Source of the DNA: Ascidia mentula
Taxonomy: Eukaryota; Chordata; Ascidiacea; Phlebobranchia; Ascidiidae
Reading direction: 5' to 3'
Assembly: GCA_947561715.1 (NCBI GenBank)
Contig: OX387203.1
Coordinates: 16,678,001-16,742,000 of the forward strand
DNA length: 64,000 bases
This document shows, piece after piece, positions 60,401 to 64,000 of this stretch (within the stretch, counting starts at the first letter, position 1; the number at the start of each line of letters is the position of its first letter). The notes below the pieces were generated by a model. That model saw only the letters and a list, made by a program, of their open reading frames with translations, was not told where the DNA came from and made no database searches. The position numbers were made by a program, and so were the translations under genes.

Positions 60401-60919
60401 ATAGAGTTCAAAAAGTTTAACTTAACTGGCGCCACCCCAAGGTTTAATCGTCACGATTGCAATGGAATTCAACACATTATTCGCGAGATGAGAAACAAGG
60501 TAATTTGTTTTTATTAACATAAAATCCATTTAACAGAGAACAAATCAATGCAATTGTGTTTGCACAAAAATCAACAACACGAATGAACAATATTCACAAA
60601 AAATAAGATTCCCCTTGTCCATTATACACGACAACGTGCCTGACGACGTGCTGCGTGGCTAATAATTTAATGATGATTGAATCTTAAAGTTTTCATGTGA
60701 ATTGTCACATGTCCTAATGTTAATTTACAATGTCAGGCGACCCATGCCGCTCAGCTGCCAAAAGAGGAAATGAGTTACTTCGGTTTAACACCAGGACGGG
60801 AAAACTGGAACAAGTTTTTGGGGCGATTTCTGGCCAACTTGCCGCACTTGCTCATTCACTGCTACGAGTTCTTCCGTGAAGACAGTAAACTGCCTAACAG
60901 AAAAAAATATTGCGCATAG
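57489..60919 (+). pseudogene. 5'-truncated IRE1/RNase L-like kinase-KEN gene, right arm
   Basis: Exons 57489-57555 (cut), 57613-57903, 60302-60499 and 60737-60919, identical in translation to the left-arm copy. The kinase N-lobe and most of the activation segment are lost at the palindrome edge. Only the C-lobe and KEN nuclease remain, on the strand opposite to the left copy. Any product would need a new promoter or fusion with upstream exons. Confidence 0.75.
58353..59752. repeat. 150-bp minisatellite, right arm
   Basis: Mirror of 45,866-47,265 with the same number of units and the same unit variants in the same order. Confidence 0.95.
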
Positions 60920-61287
60920 TTATTTAACATTTGGAAATTGTTGCACAAAGGTAGACTTATACCTATTGACTTGTACTTGTTTCCGGTTGACTTGTGTAGA
61001 AGTTGAATTTTAAGCATTTTAATAGGATGTAGTATTTCATATAAGCGAGCTTTGAGAATTGTCAAACTGTTGCCTGTACATATGTGTGTTTATTGTACAT
61101 TTAGTTGCAGTCGTTTGTAAGTTTCAAGTTTCTAATGTACTTTCATCAAAACTTTGATGATCCTACGTGATGGCCACGTTAAAATACGTCACGGACTCGG
61201 TTAACAGGAAATTGAAATTAGTGCAAAAAGGTTAAATTACCACATCACCAACACAAAGAAAATTCTGGAGTTGTTCAATTTGCACGT
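60920..61287. other. No supported gene
   Basis: 3' flank of the right-arm nuclease gene. Confidence 0.35.
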
Positions 61288-61483
61288 GAGTGTTAAGTAA
61301 ACCCTGTTTCCCATGTGGACTGTTAATAAAGTGCTAGTCTTATGTTATAGCGTAAATTGTTTCCTCTTGCCTGGGCTGCCTGTGTTTGCAGTCTGGTGCT
61401 TGGTTATTCGATTATGTTTCTATCGGTTGCCACGTAAACTGCTTATGTGAAAAGGATTAAAGTTAACCTTGCCTGCCCTGGTC
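61288..61483 (+). repeat. Diverged 150-bp-type unit, right arm
   Basis: Mirror of 44,135-44,330. Confidence 0.65.
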
Positions 61484-62185
61484 CTACAATTGGCACTTGG
61501 CAAGAATGAAATTGTAGATATTATTTGGAAATATGTTCAAGCGGATGCGAATAAAACACACATTCCTGGAAGTAGTTGCTTTGTCGTTTAATGTGGTGGT
61601 GTAAGATGACGCAAATATAGCACTTCGATATGCAGCGGTTCTTGATTCGGCAAAGTTTAAAAAAAAAAAACAGGTAAATGTAAATCAACTTGAATGTAAT
61701 CTCTTTCCACAAGTGTAAACTACACTGATAATAACAAGGGGCAAGAATTTGAAACGGCTTCAATGTGTGAACGAAAAAAGAAATAGCAAATTATAAAACA
61801 ATTTTGGTTGAACAAATGCGCGTAAGACATTAGCTGACTGCAACACGATTAGGTGCATTGAATTGATGATGACATAGCAATATTTCAGCTTAGTAATTAT
61901 AAGATCGTTGATTATGCTTTTTAGTTTAGCGTTTACTTTCACATACCGAATTTCAGTAAATTGTAAGGTTAAATAAGGACGTTCTTTGTAAACCTTTGAC
62001 ATAAATCACCAATACCATTTATGCAGGAGCATTATCCAACCACCATTGTTTGAAACCAGGGAGATACAACATTGGTCGACGATCAGCATCACGCGAACTT
62101 CCGAACGGGAATAAATATTTTTACGATTTGGTTCTCGTTGTCCACGATGACGTAATACTGATATAAAAATGCAAACGTCGGTTCA
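61484..62185. other. No supported gene
   Basis: Mirror of 43,433-44,134. Confidence 0.35.
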
Positions 62186-62236
62186 TGCAGATGACAGATG
62201 GCCACTGTTTCGACCTAAGAGGTCTCATCAGTGCAG
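62186..62236 (-). ncRNA. Hammerhead ribozyme candidate, right arm
   Basis: Mirror of 43,382-43,432. Confidence 0.55.
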
Positions 62237-62333
62237 CTGGTGTGACTTTCAGACGACTTTGCTGACCAAACGGCCAAGCAAAGACTTCCACTTTGTGGTG
62301 ACTATACAATCACCGTCATCCGTTGGGCACCAA

Positions 62334-62382
62334 CTGCACTGATGAGACCTTTTAGGTCGAAAAAGTGGCCATCTGTCTGCAG
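62334..62382 (+). ncRNA. Hammerhead ribozyme candidate, right arm, inverted partner
   Basis: Mirror of 43,236-43,284, the better-formed member of the pair. Confidence 0.65.
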
Positions 62383-62558
62383 CTTACACAATTCAGATTA
62401 TTGGCTCCACTTTGCTTATCTTATGAAAAATCAGTAGTTTAAACTTTACTTGATCTGTAAACCAAGCCGCCCTGGCAGGTTGTCGATTACCATATGTATA
62501 TTTGCTGAGTTTAAACTGAAAAAATCAATCTGGCAGACAGCTCTAAAGATTTTTAAAA

Positions 62559-62604
62559 ACAGAAAAATATATTTCGCCCTGTGAAGGGCATCATCAGCTT
62601 CTGT
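62559..62604 (-). ncRNA. Hammerhead-like motif, Penelope-like tail, right arm
   Basis: Mirror of 43,014-43,059. Confidence 0.6.
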
Positions 62605-62991
62605 GGAATGCAAAACACAGAAGCAAAGTAAAAAACTAAGTTCAAACCCAGGTCCAGCAAGCATGGAAACGTTATCACTAAACTAATTAAAAACTAGATA
62701 TGTAAATAAGTAAAATCTGACTGCCAATAAAAATATATATAAAAAAGTAAATAAATCCGAAGCAAAACATCTGGCAAAGGCGAAATATGCACTTACACCA
62801 CACCACGACACGCCAAGGAAAAGCAACGAAACGATTAGAAGAAAAACAAACAAAAAGTATCTTGTGCGTAGATAGCACCACACAATTATGTGGAAATAAC
62901 ACGCCACAAACAAAAGCAAGCAAAAACAGTCACAGGGCGCAATGCAAATATATAAGTACAGAACCAAACACATTTTATTTGCCTGCAGGTG

Positions 62992-63685
62992 TTAAGGCCC
63001 TTTTAGACTACAGACGATTCCGTGTTTGTTTTATTGTGCGCGCGTGCTGAGCTGTGCTGGGATGGGATGTGCCGGTCTGTGCTAGGATGTGCTCGCTTTT
63101 GCTCGATGATCATACATTCGGGCACAGTTGGGCACATTTCGGCACACATTGATGTGAAAGTGCAGCGCGACTGCCTAAAAGTAGAGGACATATATTGTTT
63201 TAGTTGTGGTTGTGTGATGTGACCGCGTTTGACATGTGAGCGATTGTTTTGAGCGTATGAAATGGTGCCGTAGCTGCATTACAAAGCGGTATGTGGAATG
63301 GCGTCTCAGCGGGCTGCTGCTGTGGAAAACCATTGTCCTGGTTCAATTATACCATGTTTGTTTTCATAATCTGTGGTGTTTGGTTCAATAAACTGTAGTG
63401 TTACCTTGCGTCGTAAAAAATTATGTAAAACAGGACATGTCGTAACTATGTAAAACAGTACATGCCCTTTGTTCATAAATATCTACGGCCAATAGAAACA
63501 ACTTCAATTTGTACTTATAATATCGCTGGCGAGGCAGAGAAATGCAAGGTGACATCCTTAAAAAAATATCAACGTAACTTGTCACTTGCACTTGTCGTGC
63601 TCGATTATTCCAGTAGTGTAAACACCGTGTGTGCCAGACTGTGCTGTGCCGTGCCAAACTGTGTTGGTGTGTTAACGGGCCTTAA
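62992..63685. mobile_element. MITE-like element with TTAA ends, right arm
   Basis: Mirror of 41,933-42,626; the insertion therefore predates the palindrome. Confidence 0.6.
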
Positions 63686-64000
63686 CTATGCTCTGCTCGT
63701 TGATCTGCGCCCGTGTCCTGTGCAGCCACAGGTCCTCACATATATCCAAGGTTTCTGCACGAAAGTCACACTATAACAACGTTGTGGCGAGGGTTTTTGA
63801 CGGAAAATGTAAATGTGATTTTTCCTGAAATGGTTGCCTAGTGCTGTGGCGTCATTGTTTAATAGGCATTGAAACTTGTTCCACGTCGATCTGTGCGTGT
63901 TAGCGGGTGGAAAAATGGATTTTGGTCTGCCCAACATTTTGAGCCCCGCATTCTGAGGCCCGCATTCTTTGCATGGCGCCACGTCAATGCCGTAGTCACT

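Larger units (their letters stand above)
57489..64000. repeat. Right arm of large palindrome (cut by window end)
   Basis: Mirror of 41,618-48,129. Its inner edge is joined to the CUB/ZP copy through 11 bp (57,478-57,488) matching neither side. Confidence 0.95.
62559..64000 (-). pseudogene. Penelope-like fossil, right arm (cut by window end)
   Basis: Mirror of the fossil in the left arm: tail, MITE-like insertion, then the decayed GIY-YIG frame up to base 64,000. Confidence 0.65.

Overview
The window looks like nuclear DNA of an invertebrate chordate, most likely an ascidian of the Ciona type. This is inferred from AT-rich intron-bearing genes with short introns, CUB/ZP/EGF membrane-protein exons, Penelope-like and Ty3-like fossils, and animal-type tRNA genes including a tRNA-Tyr with an intron. 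Nothing in it looks bacterial: no operons, and almost all short open frames are noise.

Bases 1-3,600 hold the 3' end of a Penelope-like retroelement (GIY-YIG endonuclease) with a hammerhead-ribozyme-like motif in its tail, a GC-rich foldback, and a second foldback with a ribozyme-like loop. Bases 3,936-26,164 are one tandem array of about 18.6 units of about 1,195 bp. Each unit carries tRNA-Leu (+), intron-containing tRNA-Tyr (+) and tRNA-Ser(GCU) (-). I count 55 tRNA genes or relics (19 Leu, 18 Tyr, 18 Ser). A 20-bp minisatellite flanks the array on both sides in opposite orientations. Three Leu copies carry UAG instead of CAG, several copies are broken, and a 3,840-bp block recurs exactly 7,168 bp away.

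Bases 26,627-40,285 hold a multi-exon gene for a secreted or membrane protein (signal peptide, two CUB-like regions, ZP domain, furin-like site, EGF, transmembrane helix). A second EGF+TM exon pair, in the same splice phase, lies 4.5 kb downstream beyond a Ty3/Gypsy gag-protease fossil. The 5' two-thirds of this gene is duplicated at 50,265-57,477. The first copy has a 2-nt frame lesion in a ZP exon; the second lacks that lesion but is cut off inside the next exon.

Bases 41,618-48,129 and 57,489-64,000 are the arms of a large palindrome (6,512 bp each inside the window, spacer 9,359 bp). I found no indel or mismatch wherever I compared them. Each arm carries the C-terminal exons of an IRE1/RNase L-like kinase-KEN nuclease gene, a 150-bp minisatellite in its intron, an inverted pair of hammerhead-like ribozymes, and a Penelope-like fossil split by a TTAA-flanked MITE-like insertion. 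The right arm cuts the nuclease gene in its kinase part and abuts the truncated CUB/ZP copy through 11 bp of filler.
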